Positions 1 through 9,446 are shown, counted from the first letter of the stretch. The stretch is 60,587 nt of DNA from Ignavibacteriota bacterium (GCA_003158475.1 PMJR01000130.1:1-60587), one strand, 5' to 3'. Numbers and translations are program-made. Notes: a model not told the origin generated them from the sequence alone.

Positions 1-3000
1 GACGGAGTCACGCCGAACAGGGTTCCGGCTCATCCGACGCCGCAACTATATCCGACGAATCCGGATACAATATATGCAGGTCAGAATTATCCTCTTCTCT
101 ATGTCGCAGTCCCCGAATCGACTCTTATACGGGGTTCAATCGTAAGCTGGCCGAATACACCATTGACAATCCAGGTGTTCTCGAACCCCGCTGCCGACAC
201 ATCCGGGTTCGGGCAGGGGCAGACGCTTATCGGGACGACGACACTCACGACGGACGGGCTCGGCAATGCAGTCTTTTCGCTCACGCCGACTGCGCCACTT
301 CAGCCGGGGCAGTATGTTTCCGCAACGTCGACGGACCCGGGGAATAATACGTCGGAATTCTCGCCCGATCTGATCGCCGGGACAAAAACGAAGATCTACG
401 GCAATCACTACGTCGTCAATACGACACTTTCAGGTGTCCCGCTTCACTGGCCGGGGGGTAAGGCATCGTTCCAGATCAGCAACAGCGTGGTGAATAATGT
501 CACGCCGTCGATTCTCCAGGCCATCCGTAGCGGCTTCGGGACCTGGGGGACTGTGAGCCCGATCGCATACACTGAAATCCAGGGTCCCTCCCAGTCGAAT
601 TCCACCTGGGGAGGAAATCCGGACGGGATCAATAACGTCGTCTGGATCGACAGCACCGGTCCGAACAGCACGTGGCAGACAATCACCGGCGCTCCGGTAC
701 AGGCTATTGCCGTCACGCGTGTCCGGTACAACGCACTAAACGGCGAACTGACGGATGCCGATATTGCCCTGAACCATCAGGTGTTCACGTTTGGGAAGGT
801 GACAACCCCCTCGGGGGATCCCGTCACCAAGGACATGCAGGACGTGGCCACGCACGAGATCGGCCATTTCAGCGGTCTGGGGGATATTTACAATCCCGGA
901 TACGCACCGTATATCCCGTTCATGGGGGCGGGAAACGACTCGGTCACGATGTATGGGTTCATCGTCAACGACGAGATCGCCAAGCGAACCCTTCACGTTC
1001 CCGACACCGCGGCGATCGGCTACGTCTATAGAAATCTCCCCGGAAGCCGGGTCGACATGATCGTTGTGATTGACGCCTCATCGACATTCGCGGCGGCCTA
1101 TGATGGATTCACGCCGTCGAAAGCCGCCGCGACCGAGTTGATAAGCAGGATGAGAGTCGGCGATCGCATTGGTGTGATCCAGCTTCCCAACCAGGTAATC
1201 GTCGGGCCCCAGCTGGCAACGATTTCGGATTCGGCCTCGCGGGCCGCCGTCATTGCCAAAATAGGCGCCATGGCCATGGGCGGGACAAGCGCTGTCGGTC
1301 AGGGGCTGCAGGCGGGAACGTCACTCCTCACCGGTGCGACCCCACTGCCGAACCGAGCGCGGGCGATGATTCTTCTGAGCGCCGGAGAGGAAACGAGCTC
1401 TCCGGCTGCCCTGAGCACCCCGGTGCTGCAGGGTCTCCGGTCGTCCCTGACCCCGGTGTTCACGCTCGGTTTCGCCGGGAGCAGCGGGCAGGACGTCTCG
1501 AGCAGGCTCGCCGACTCGACGGGAGGAGCGTATTTCCTGGCGGCGGACACAACGATCGACAAGGTCGTCCAGCAGATCTGGGTCGATCTGAGCGGCCAGC
1601 AGATACTTGCCGATACGACATTCGCGTCAAGCTCCCCGGGGTTCCAGTGGCAGGGTGGGTTCCAGTACCAGGGGGGATTCCAGTGGCAGGGAGGCTTCCA
1701 GTGGCAGGGGGGCTTCCAGTGGCAGGGCGGGCTTGTGGATCCCGGAACCACGACAATACTTCCCGGATTCCAGTGGCAGGGGAGCACGGGTGTCCTCGCC
1801 CTTGTGCCGCCTCAGGCCGGCTTCACTGTGTCGAACAGTGGCAATCTCTTTAGTATTCCTCCCGGCGTCGCGGTGATCACGCCGGACATCCTGCCGCTCA
1901 TACCGAAGCCCAACCCGTTCTTCACCGACATTCAGTACGTCAAGGGTCCGACGTATAACTACTATGTGATACAGAACCCGAAGCCCGGCCGATGGGCCCT
2001 CATACCGGGTGGTGCGACGGGTAACATGCCGGAAAACCTCGGCCTCTCCATCATCGCGATTGCGGATGTGACGATGAAAGTGACATTCAACAAATCGTAC
2101 TACCTCCCCGGGGACCAGATTCTCGTCCAGGCTTCTCTCGCGACGGGAGGCACCACGCCCGTGCAAGCGGCGGGCGCCTCCATACCTTCGCTTGCGGGAG
2201 CTCCGATAGTAGACGCGACGGTGAATGCGACAATCACTGCCCCTGACGGGACGAAACAGGCTGTGTCGTTGGTTTCGATCGGGGGTGGGTCATATTCAGC
2301 GAAGTTCACAATTCCAATCACGCCGGGGAGCTACCCGATCACCGTCAATGCGACGGGGAACATACCGGGGACGCAGGTTCCTTACAGCCGGCAATTCCGC
2401 CAGTCGGTGTTCGTGCAGGCGCCGTTCCAGCCCGATGCCGTCGTCTTTGCGACGAACAGCATACTCCTTTCGGACAGCACGAGCATCAACTCAGGGAGCG
2501 TCATCGTCAACAACGCACTGCCGGCAAAAACCACCGTCCCGGCGGCGGAACTGACGCTCGGGAAGTACGTCGCCACGTCGATCAGGTACAACCTGAAGGC
2601 GAACAAGATCATACTCGGGCCGGGAGACAAGATAGCGGGCAATCTCCTTTACAATAAGCTGACGAACAACGGTGGGACGATCAGCGGGACCGCCACGTCA
2701 TCACTCACTCTCCCTGTTGTCACCGCACTCCCGGCCTTCAATGCCGCACCCCCCGGGACCAAATCGGTGACGGTGAGTGCCAACGGCCAGACGACGATCA
2801 CAGCGGGTAATTTCGGGAACATCGTGATAATGGACGGTGGGACGCTGACCTTCAAAGGGGGGACGTACAATATCAATTACCTCCTTGCGGGGATAAACAC
2901 GAAGATACTTTTCGGCGCGAAGAGCGAAGTGAGGGTCGCGGGGCAGATTGTCACGGTATGGAACACGACGATCGGGCCGGCTTTCGGCTCGGGAATCAAC

Positions 3001-3552
3001 GCATCACAGATCGTGTTCTATGTCGCGGGAACGGACGGTCCCATATTCGGCCTGCCGAAGGCGGTGACGATCGGCCCGAAGAGCACACTGGTTGCCAACC
3101 TGTACGCAAAGAACGGCACACTCTGGCTCACGGGGGCATCGATAGCAACCGGTGCATTCCTGGGCAAAGACGTCATCATCGGCAACTCGACCCAGGTAAA
3201 CCTTGCGACTGCCTTCTCCGGGCTCAGTAAAGAATCGGAGGGAGGAGAGTTCGCCCCGGGTCCCGAAATGCCGGTAACGTACGCCCTGGAACAGAACTAT
3301 CCGAATCCGTTCAATCCGACGACGACGATCACGTACCAGCTCCCTGAACAAAGGGATGTGACGCTCGTCGTGTACAACATACTCGGCCAGGTGGTGAAGT
3401 CCCTCGTGCAGAATGTCCAGTCGTCGGGCACCTACGCGGTCCGCTGGGACGGGACAAATGATCACGGTACGGGTGTGAGCAGCGGCGTGTACATCTATCG
3501 TCTCAAAGCGGGGAACTTCGTCCAGAGCAGAAAGATGATGATGCTCCGGTAG
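1..3552 (+). CDS. Secreted T9SS cargo protein with metzincin, VWA and GFQWQG repeats (5' end outside window)
   Basis: The frame is open to the first base, so the start lies upstream; 1183 residues are visible. Residues ~1-120 look like the Ig-like segment of large surface proteins ('VFSNPAADTSGFGQGQT', then 'SATSTDPGNNTSEFS'). A metzincin-type zinc site HEIGHFSGLGD sits at ~285-295 (HExxHxxGxxD, matrixin/snapalysin style). A VWA-like domain follows from ~351; its metal site reads DASST rather than DxSxS. Residues 547-576 are five GFQWQG hexapeptides. A Gly/Thr-rich beta-helix-like region precedes a T9SS sorting domain (~1096-1183) starting 'YALEQNYPNPFNPTTTITYQ' and ending in RKMMMLR. The protein is therefore expected outside the cell or on its surface. 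Substrate and role are unknown. The domain calls are by eye; the zinc motif and the sorting domain are the firmest. Confidence 0.9.
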   Translation, partial: DGVTPNRVPAHPTPQLYPTNPDTIYAGQNYPLLYVAVPESTLIRGSIVSWPNTPLTIQVFSNPAADTSGFGQGQTLIGTTTLTTDGLGNAVFSLTPTAPLQPGQYVSATSTDPGNNTSEFSPDLIAGTKTKIYGNHYVVNTTLSGVPLHWPGGKASFQISNSVVNNVTPSILQAIRSGFGTWGTVSPIAYTEIQGPSQSNSTWGGNPDGINNVVWIDSTGPNSTWQTITGAPVQAIAVTRVRYNALNGELTDADIALNHQVFTFGKVTTPSGDPVTKDMQDVATHEIGHFSGLGDIYNPGYAPYIPFMGAGNDSVTMYGFIVNDEIAKRTLHVPDTAAIGYVYRNLPGSRVDMIVVIDASSTFAAAYDGFTPSKAAATELISRMRVGDRIGVIQLPNQVIVGPQLATISDSASRAAVIAKIGAMAMGGTSAVGQGLQAGTSLLTGATPLPNRARAMILLSAGEETSSPAALSTPVLQGLRSSLTPVFTLGFAGSSGQDVSSRLADSTGGAYFLAADTTIDKVVQQIWVDLSGQQILADTTFASSSPGFQWQGGFQYQGGFQWQGGFQWQGGFQWQGGLVDPGTTTILPGFQWQGSTGVLALVPPQAGFTVSNSGNLFSIPPGVAVITPDILPLIPKPNPFFTDIQYVKGPTYNYYVIQNPKPGRWALIPGGATGNMPENLGLSIIAIADVTMKVTFNKSYYLPGDQILVQASLATGGTTPVQAAGASIPSLAGAPIVDATVNATITAPDGTKQAVSLVSIGGGSYSAKFTIPITPGSYPITVNATGNIPGTQVPYSRQFRQSVFVQAPFQPDAVVFATNSILLSDSTSINSGSVIVNNALPAKTTVPAAELTLGKYVATSIRYNLKANKIILGPGDKIAGNLLYNKLTNNGGTISGTATSSLTLPVVTALPAFNAAPPGTKSVTVSANGQTTITAGNFGNIVIMDGGTLTFKGGTYNINYLLAGINTKILFGAKSEVRVAGQIVTVWNTTIGPAFGSGINASQIVFYVAGTDGPIFGLPKAVTIGPKSTLVANLYAKNGTLWLTGASIATGAFLGKDVIIGNSTQVNLATAFSGLSKESEGGEFAPGPEMPVTYALEQNYPNPFNPTTTITYQLPEQRDVTLVVYNILGQVVKSLVQNVQSSGTYAVRWDGTNDHGTGVSSGVYIYRLKAGNFVQSRKMMMLR
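1639..1728 (+). repeat. Five tandem 18-bp repeats encoding GFQWQG, sixth copy at 1765-1782
   Basis: Five contiguous in-frame 18-bp units (1639, 1657, 1675, 1693, 1711) encode GFQWQG, with Trp replaced by Tyr in unit 2. A detached sixth copy lies at 1765-1782. Third-codon positions of Gly vary between units while Phe, Gln and Trp codons are fixed, so the repeat is kept at protein level. It sits between the VWA-like domain and the beta-rich part. Confidence 0.95.
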
Positions 3553-3579
3553 ACGCGGTCGCGATTGCGGGAACTCTTT

Positions 3580-3627
3580 GCCAGGCTCTCCGGGATCAGA
3601 TCCGGCGGAGCCTGGCTTTCCCTTTTC
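3580..3627 (+). terminator. Rho-independent terminator after the T9SS cargo gene
   Basis: GCCAGGCTC (3580-3588) pairs with GAGCCTGGC (3608-3616). An inner CCGG/CCGG stem closes an 8-nt loop, and the right arm is followed by TTTCCCTTTTC. It lies 28 bp after the stop codon of the first gene and upstream of the ATG at 3652, so it argues against the in-frame TTG at 3565 as the start of the next gene. Confidence 0.85.
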
Positions 3628-3651
3628 AAGTGCACGCGGGAGATCAGGTGC

Positions 3652-6600
3652 ATGAGATACACAGAAGCATGCCGTTGTGATAACGCACGGAGCGAGAGGC
3701 CGCATACACTGCGCCGGTTCACCGGACTGCTCACCTCCGCCCTCCTTGCCGTGGTGTGGCTCCAGTCGGGACGCGCACAGGAGCATACGGTGTTCGAGCA
3801 TCTCTCGGTCAGACAGGGTTTGTCGCAGGCGGACGTGAACTGCATTCTTCAGGACAGCCGCGGCCTGATCTGGATCGGGACGCAGGACGGGCTCAACAGG
3901 TACGACGGTTACGGTTTCAGGGTGTACAAACACGATCCCGGGGATCCCCGGTCGCTCAACGACAGCTGGATTGTTTCTATCGCGGAGACCCCCGAAGGGA
4001 CACTCTGGGTAGGAACGCAGGGAAACCCGCGTTCGCTCAACAGGTTCGACAGGCTCACGGAGACGTTTGCTCATGTCCCTCTCGACAACGCCCCCCTCAA
4101 GGGCGCCCGGATCAGCGCCGTCCGTCCATCCTACGAAGATGCATTCGGCGAGACATGGTCGGGGACACTCGGCAGCGGGCTCACCCGGCGCAATCCCCGC
4201 ACGGGCGCGGTCAACAGCTACAGACACAACCCCGCCGATCCAGGGAGCATCGCTGACGACAGAGTGTATTCTGTGGCAGGCGATCACCTCGGGGAGATCT
4301 GGGTCGGGACGCATGAAGGCCTCGATCGGTTTGACCCGAAGACCGGGTCCTTTGTCCACTACAAGCACGATGAGAAGAACCCGAACAGCCTGAGCGATAG
4401 CTGGGTCTGGCCGATTTTTGAGGACAGGATGGGGGTCCTCTGGGTAGGGACTGTCCGCGGGGGACTGAACAGGTTCGACCGCGCGACGGAGCGGTTCGTC
4501 CGATTCAGACATGAGGAAACCGACCCGAAGAGCATCGGCAATGACCGCCTGTATTCCATTTACCAGGATGCCTCAGGGTTGATGTGGGTGGGGACGGCGG
4601 AGCATGGCGTGGACCGGTTCCATCCCGAGCTCATTGCATTTGCGCATTACGCGCACACCCCCTCGAATCCGGCAAGCCTCATCAACAACGACGTGGTCTC
4701 GGCATTTGTGACTCGATCCGGCGTTCCCTGGATCGGGACGCGGGGGGGGCTGGAGCGAATGGACCGGTCGACACAGAAATTCACACATTTCGCACACGAT
4801 CCGTCCGAACCGCGGTCGATTGCAGACAACACCGTCGAGTGCATTGTCGAGGACCAATCGGCACTTCTGTGGCTGGGGACATTCGCCGGCGGTCTCGACC
4901 GGTTCGATCCACGCACCGGTCAGTTTACGCATTTCAAGCACGACCCATCGAATCCAAAGAGCCTGAGCGACAACAGGGTTTATGCGCTTTGTGTGGACCG
5001 GACTGGCGTCCTCTGGGCAGGGACATACGGGAGTGGACTCAACAGCTTCGACCGCGCCTCCGGGACATTCACGTGCTATGCACATAACGACACGGTCCCG
5101 GGAAGCCTGGCCGCATCGGGCGTCTTCGCTCTTTGTGAGGATCATGAAGGGGTCCTCTGGGTGGGAACCTCCAGCGGCGGACTCGACCGCTTTGACCGCG
5201 ACGCGGGAACGTTCACGCATTTCAGGCACGATACCGCGGACCCGGGGAGCCTGAGCGATGACCTGGTCGCCTGTCTCTACGAGGACCGTGCGGGAACACT
5301 CTGGGTGGGAACAACAGGAGGTCTGAACCGGTTTGACCGCGCGACGGGGAAATTCAAACGATACACGCAGAAGGAGGGTCTCCCGAATGACGTCATTTAC
5401 GGCATTCTGGGAGACGGCCGGGGGAACCTCTGGATGAGCACGAACAAAGGGCTCTCCCAGTTCGATCCCCGCCGCGAACTTTTCCATAATTACGACGATA
5501 ACGACGGCCTCCAGGGGAATGAATTCAACCAGGGAGCGTACACGAGCGATCCGCGAACGGGCGAGATGTACTTCGGGGGGGGGAACGGGTTCAATCTCTT
5601 TCACCCGGACAGTGTCAGGGGGAACCCGTACGTTCCGCCGGTGGTTTTCAGTTCGTTTACCCGCTACAACAGCGACGATAAGGAAGGGGAACCGATCGAG
5701 GAAAAGGGGATCGGCGCAAAACCGGAAATCGTCCTCTCCTACAAGGATAACGTGGCCATCTTTGAGTTTGCGGCGCTGAATTACTATAATACGTTCAAGA
5801 ACCAGTACGCATACAAACTGGAAGGCTACAACGACAACTGGATCCGGCTCGGGACCGACCACCGGGCCACGTTCACGAACCTGGACGGGGGCCGGTACAC
5901 GCTCCGCGTCAGGGGCTCCAATAATGACGGCGTCTGGAACGATGAAGGTGCCTCTCTCCGCCTGATCATCATGCCGCCGTGGTGGAGGACGAAGTGGGCG
6001 TACGGGTCGTATGCCTTCCTGCTACTCTGCTCGCTCTACGGGATCCGCAAGTTCGAGATGAACCGGCAGGCGCAGAAAACGCAGGTTCGTGAATCGGACC
6101 TGAGGGCGCGGGCGGCGGAGGCGGAGAAACGGGCACTCCAGGCGGAGAACGAGCGGCAGACCAAAGAGCTGGAGGACGCGCGGCAATTGCAGCTCTCCAT
6201 GCTCCCGAGGGACGTGCCGGATTTCCCCGGCTATGATATCGCCGTCTACATGAAGACCGCGACGGAGGTCGGAGGGGACTACTACGATTTCAGCGGCGCA
6301 CCGGACGGTGCTTTAAACATCGGGTTCGGGGACGCGACGGGGCACGGAATGCAGGCAGGGACGATCGTGACGCTCATGAAAGGGCTCTTCCTTTCCGAAG
6401 CTTCCCGGTTCGATATCCAGGCATTCTTCGGCCACTGCAGCAGGGCGATAAAGGAAATAAGGCTCGGAAGACTTTTCATGGCCTTCACGCTCGTGCGCCT
6501 GAAGGGGGACAGGCTCTCGTTCTCGAGCGCAGGGATGCCCCCGCTCTTCCTCTACAGGCAGAATGACGGCTCAGTGGAGGAGATACTCCTCAAGGGGATG

Positions 6601-6876
6601 CCCCTGGGTGCGATGAAGAGTTTTCCGTATGCGCTCCATGAAGAAGAACTGCATCCGGGAGACACCATTCTCCTCCTGACAGACGGACTGCCGGAGCAGA
6701 AAGACGCCGCGGGCGAGATGTTCGACTATGCCCGTGTCCGGAGCGCACTGGCAGAGGCGGGAGGGCGCCCCACCGGCGAGATCATATCACGCCTCGCCGG
6801 CGACGCCGAGGCATGGCTTGCCGGGGCCTCCCTCGATGACGACATCACGTTGCTTGTAATCAAGAAAAAGGTGTGA
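3652..6876 (+). CDS. Two-component-regulator propeller / Y_Y_Y sensor with cytoplasmic SpoIIE-type PP2C phosphatase
   Basis: About 1074 residues. After a hydrophobic signal or anchor (~18-38), roughly a dozen propeller repeats of the form 'LWVGT..GLNRFDR.TG.F..Y.HDP..P.SLSDN' fill the periplasmic part to ~640. A Y_Y_Y domain follows ('YAYKLEGYNDNWIRLG', ~700-770), then a transmembrane helix (~781-803), a charged coiled coil, and a SpoIIE/PP2C phosphatase from ~846 with the metal-binding Asp motifs in GGDYYDF and FGDATGHGM. Periplasmic ligand binding would thus control dephosphorylation of a phospho-serine/threonine target. The natural target is the STAS protein encoded at 7325. The TTG at 3565 is rejected because a terminator lies inside that extension. 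The next gene begins 1 bp after this stop, so they are co-transcribed. Confidence 0.9.
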   Translation: MRYTEACRCDNARSERPHTLRRFTGLLTSALLAVVWLQSGRAQEHTVFEHLSVRQGLSQADVNCILQDSRGLIWIGTQDGLNRYDGYGFRVYKHDPGDPRSLNDSWIVSIAETPEGTLWVGTQGNPRSLNRFDRLTETFAHVPLDNAPLKGARISAVRPSYEDAFGETWSGTLGSGLTRRNPRTGAVNSYRHNPADPGSIADDRVYSVAGDHLGEIWVGTHEGLDRFDPKTGSFVHYKHDEKNPNSLSDSWVWPIFEDRMGVLWVGTVRGGLNRFDRATERFVRFRHEETDPKSIGNDRLYSIYQDASGLMWVGTAEHGVDRFHPELIAFAHYAHTPSNPASLINNDVVSAFVTRSGVPWIGTRGGLERMDRSTQKFTHFAHDPSEPRSIADNTVECIVEDQSALLWLGTFAGGLDRFDPRTGQFTHFKHDPSNPKSLSDNRVYALCVDRTGVLWAGTYGSGLNSFDRASGTFTCYAHNDTVPGSLAASGVFALCEDHEGVLWVGTSSGGLDRFDRDAGTFTHFRHDTADPGSLSDDLVACLYEDRAGTLWVGTTGGLNRFDRATGKFKRYTQKEGLPNDVIYGILGDGRGNLWMSTNKGLSQFDPRRELFHNYDDNDGLQGNEFNQGAYTSDPRTGEMYFGGGNGFNLFHPDSVRGNPYVPPVVFSSFTRYNSDDKEGEPIEEKGIGAKPEIVLSYKDNVAIFEFAALNYYNTFKNQYAYKLEGYNDNWIRLGTDHRATFTNLDGGRYTLRVRGSNNDGVWNDEGASLRLIIMPPWWRTKWAYGSYAFLLLCSLYGIRKFEMNRQAQKTQVRESDLRARAAEAEKRALQAENERQTKELEDARQLQLSMLPRDVPDFPGYDIAVYMKTATEVGGDYYDFSGAPDGALNIGFGDATGHGMQAGTIVTLMKGLFLSEASRFDIQAFFGHCSRAIKEIRLGRLFMAFTLVRLKGDRLSFSSAGMPPLFLYRQNDGSVEEILLKGMPLGAMKSFPYALHEEELHPGDTILLLTDGLPEQKDAAGEMFDYARVRSALAEAGGRPTGEIISRLAGDAEAWLAGASLDDDITLLVIKKKV

Positions 6877-6877
6877 C

Positions 6878-7315
6878 ATGCCGGAAGGGACGACCCTCAT
6901 GAGCGACGCTGTGACGATGAAAATTACGCTGCCGAAGATCCCGGACATAGAGCTTGTTGCGCTCGAAGGGCTCGACAGGCTCGCCCGTCACCTCGGCATC
7001 CCGGACGAGAAGATCGGTGAGGCGAGAATCATCGTCACGGAGGCGATCATCAACGCGCTCGAACATTCGGGAGAAAAAAACCCTTCGGTGCGGTTGGAAT
7101 TCACGATGACCACGAAGGAACTCTCCGTATTCGTGCGGGACTACGGCAAAGGGTTCACACCGGGCTCGGTCGAAGACCCGGATATCAAGGTCAAGCTGGA
7201 CTCGAAAAACAAGCGCGGCTGGGGCCTGAACCTGATGAAATCCATGTCGGATGATTTTCGGATCGAGTCGGGCAAGAGCGGGACCAAGATCACAATCAAG
7301 AAGCTTCTTCTCTGA
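6878..7315 (+). CDS. RsbW/SpoIIAB-like anti-sigma-type serine kinase (HATPase_c_2)
   Basis: 145 residues, almost entirely one GHKL ATPase domain. The N box reads EAIINALEHSG, the G1 box VRDYGKGF and the G2 box GWGLNLMKSM. Proteins of this family phosphorylate a STAS antagonist and, when free, sequester a sigma factor or another partner. The antagonist (7325) and two phosphatases (3652, 7690) flank it, so the whole partner-switching cycle is encoded together. No cognate sigma factor lies alongside, so the output target is unknown. The ATG at 6878 follows AAAGGTG at good spacing. Confidence 0.9.
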   Translation: MPEGTTLMSDAVTMKITLPKIPDIELVALEGLDRLARHLGIPDEKIGEARIIVTEAIINALEHSGEKNPSVRLEFTMTTKELSVFVRDYGKGFTPGSVEDPDIKVKLDSKNKRGWGLNLMKSMSDDFRIESGKSGTKITIKKLLL

Positions 7316-7324
7316 GACAATCAC

Positions 7325-7693
7325 ATGGAACAGCCATTCAGTCTGACGTCGGAGGTGCGCGAGAACCGTCTTATCATCACGACATCGGGGTACGTGAACA
7401 ATGTCGGGGGTGAGGCGATCGCGGCCGAGTTCGCACGGCATTTTGAGCAGGGGACCAGGCATATCGTCATAAACCTGGGACAGTCCAGGGTCGTCAATTC
7501 CGTCGGGATGTCCTTCCTTATCGAAATCATCGAGCGGCTGCAGGATGCCGGCGGGAAGCTCGTGTTCACAGACCTGGACCCGGCGGTGGAAAAAATGCTT
7601 TCGATCATGGGGCTCTTCCAGTACGCGGGGAAGGAGAAGACCGTTGGGGATGCTCTCCTTTCGTTCCACGAGGCGGGGAAGCCCGGACCATGA
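7325..7693 (+). CDS. STAS-domain anti-sigma factor antagonist (SpoIIAA/RsbV-like)
   Basis: 122 residues forming one STAS domain. The phosphorylatable serine is expected in 'RVVNSVGMSFLIE' (family pattern D/N-S-x-G). It would be phosphorylated by the kinase encoded just upstream and dephosphorylated by one or both SpoIIE phosphatases. It starts 9 bp after the kinase stop and its end overlaps the next gene by 4 bp (ATGA), indicating translational coupling. Confidence 0.92.
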   Translation: MEQPFSLTSEVRENRLIITTSGYVNNVGGEAIAAEFARHFEQGTRHIVINLGQSRVVNSVGMSFLIEIIERLQDAGGKLVFTDLDPAVEKMLSIMGLFQYAGKEKTVGDALLSFHEAGKPGP

Positions 7694-9291
7694 ACGAACG
7701 CACGGATGTCGACACACGCAAGCGGCTGCCCGACGGGCAGATCGAGGCCCTGGAAAAAGCGTTCCGCACACTCTCCGCGGCCCCGACGCTGATGGACCAG
7801 GCCACACGTCTCCGCGACGTCCTCGGGGGCTACTTTCCCGGTGACACTGTGAGTCTCTACAGACGGACGGGCATGGAGTGGGAGAGCCTTGGTGTAAGGG
7901 TGGACGGAACGGTACCGCACCTCCCGTCCGCCGACGGGGATGCGGCAACAGTCTCTGCGCTGGAGGGGGGGAAGGTCTCGATCGTTCAGAAGCTCGCCGA
8001 CCGTTCACAGATCGGCGTTGTCCTTGTACGGGGCGGCCGCGGGACTCCCTACGCCGAGACCGATCTGGTCACGCTCCGCCTCTTTTTGACGCTCTTTGAC
8101 AACGCCTTCAGGGAGTTGGTCGCCCGACGCAACGAGAAGGAACTCATATTCTCCCTGAACCACAGGGTGCTCCAGTTGAACAGCCTGATCGACACGGGGA
8201 TCGAGGTCTCCAAACTCTCCGGCAGCGCACCACCTCATCATCTGGCGCTCGAACGCGCGGCGTCGCTGACCAACGCTTCGAGCGGTGTGTTGCGCGTCTC
8301 ACGCGGCGGACGGACGGAGGAAGAGGGGTGGTTCCCTCACGGCGGCGCGCCTGAGGGGGCCGGCTCCCGCGGCGGAGGAATCTCCACGGCATTCGATTTC
8401 GGCGGGGAGACATACAAGTTCCAGCTCTTCGACAAAGAGAGCCGGAGCGGGATTATCCCGTTCGATGAAACGGACCAGCTGCTTCTTGACGCGCTCTCCC
8501 GGCAGGTCCATGCGTCGCTCGAGAACCTGTATCTCCACCAGGAGGCGCTTGAGAAGCAGAAGATCGAACAGGACATTGCCGTCGCCGCGTCCATACAGCA
8601 GCGGATACTTCCGAAGACTCTCCCAGGGATCGACGGCTACGACATCGCCGGTGTCAACATCCCATCAAAATCCGTCGGGGGAGACTACTACGACTGCATC
8701 CCGCTTCCGGACGGCCGCTTCGCGATGGTGATCGCCGATGTGGCGGGGAAGGGGGTCCCTGCGGCTCTCCTTGTCAGCAGTTTCCATGCCTACCTGACTG
8801 CATACCTGGAAGCTGCCCTGCCGCTGGTCGACCTTGCCGTGCGGCTGAACAGGGTCATCGCACGGGCATCCACGGAGGACAAGTTCATCACAGCCTTCTT
8901 CGCACTCCTCACCCCTTCCTCCGGTGCACTGGAAACGGTTTCCGCCGGCCACAACCCGGTCTTCCTGCGGCACACGGACGGAACGCTCCGGGAGCTCTCA
9001 CTGGGAGGGATTCCCCTGGGGATGCTCGATATGGATTTTCCCTACCAGAGCGAATCGCTCACACTGGGGAAGGGGGAACGCCTCCTCCTGTACACCGACG
9101 GGATTCCCGAGGCGACTGACGGACGACAGCGGTTGTACGAGGCGGATTTCCCCCTGAAGGAGTTTGTGAGCCGCCACGTCCCGGTCCGGGCTGAGACATT
9201 CATTCACGAACTGATCGCGGACGTGAAGAAGTTCACCGGCCCCGCGCCGCAGAATGACGATATCACCGCGCTCTATCTCCTGAAACATTGA
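7690..9291 (+). CDS. Soluble GAF-like / SpoIIE PP2C serine phosphatase
   Basis: 533 residues. Two GAF-like regions (~20-165 and ~175-285) are inferred from spacing and weak patterns only. A helix with many Gln and Glu residues ('LEKQKIEQDIAVAASIQQRILPK') leads into a SpoIIE catalytic domain from ~310, with GGDYYDC, IADVAGKGVPAALL and a C-terminal QNDDITAL metal motif. No signal peptide or transmembrane segment is seen, so this is the cytosolic counterpart of the membrane-bound phosphatase at 3652. Two phosphatases with different sensory inputs acting on one STAS protein would resemble the RsbP/RsbU arrangement of Bacillus. The start overlaps the STAS gene by 4 bp. Confidence 0.9.
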   Translation: MNERTDVDTRKRLPDGQIEALEKAFRTLSAAPTLMDQATRLRDVLGGYFPGDTVSLYRRTGMEWESLGVRVDGTVPHLPSADGDAATVSALEGGKVSIVQKLADRSQIGVVLVRGGRGTPYAETDLVTLRLFLTLFDNAFRELVARRNEKELIFSLNHRVLQLNSLIDTGIEVSKLSGSAPPHHLALERAASLTNASSGVLRVSRGGRTEEEGWFPHGGAPEGAGSRGGGISTAFDFGGETYKFQLFDKESRSGIIPFDETDQLLLDALSRQVHASLENLYLHQEALEKQKIEQDIAVAASIQQRILPKTLPGIDGYDIAGVNIPSKSVGGDYYDCIPLPDGRFAMVIADVAGKGVPAALLVSSFHAYLTAYLEAALPLVDLAVRLNRVIARASTEDKFITAFFALLTPSSGALETVSAGHNPVFLRHTDGTLRELSLGGIPLGMLDMDFPYQSESLTLGKGERLLLYTDGIPEATDGRQRLYEADFPLKEFVSRHVPVRAETFIHELIADVKKFTGPAPQNDDITALYLLKH

Positions 9292-9446
9292 ACGCGGGGA
9301 ACCAGAGCTTTTTCCTTGCGGAGACGCTAAAATACCGCTATCTTCTGTGTGCCACGCCGGAGACGCTGGATTTCGACGGGATGACGCTCAATACTGAATC
9401 GCATCCCCTCCGCGGGACGTGGCAAACCAGTGCGAGGACGAAATGA
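9291..9446 (+). pseudogene. Remnant of the C-terminal end of a GH47 class I alpha-mannosidase
   Basis: Frame beginning at 9291 reads NAGNQSFFLAETLKYRYLL, then ATPETLDFDGMTLN and TESHPLRGTWQTSARTK before a stop at 9444-9446. The blocks 'QSFFLAETLKYLYLLF' and 'NTEAHPLR' are the conserved extreme C-terminus of glycoside hydrolase family 47. About 51 codons survive; the catalytic body is absent, because the SpoIIE gene ends exactly where the similarity begins. A TTG at 9288 could in principle start it, but nothing this short would fold as a mannosidase. I interpret it as a deletion remnant. The similarity is recalled from the family, not computed here. Confidence 0.7.

Noticed and set aside
1639-1782. 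CRISPR-like array
   Set aside because: Units are contiguous 18-mers without spacers and in the frame of a protein gene; it is a coding repeat.
3565-3651. In-frame TTG start giving a longer propeller-SpoIIE protein
   Set aside because: The extension contains a strong rho-independent terminator (3580-3627) and would put over 40 non-signal residues before the hydrophobic segment; the ATG at 3652 is better.
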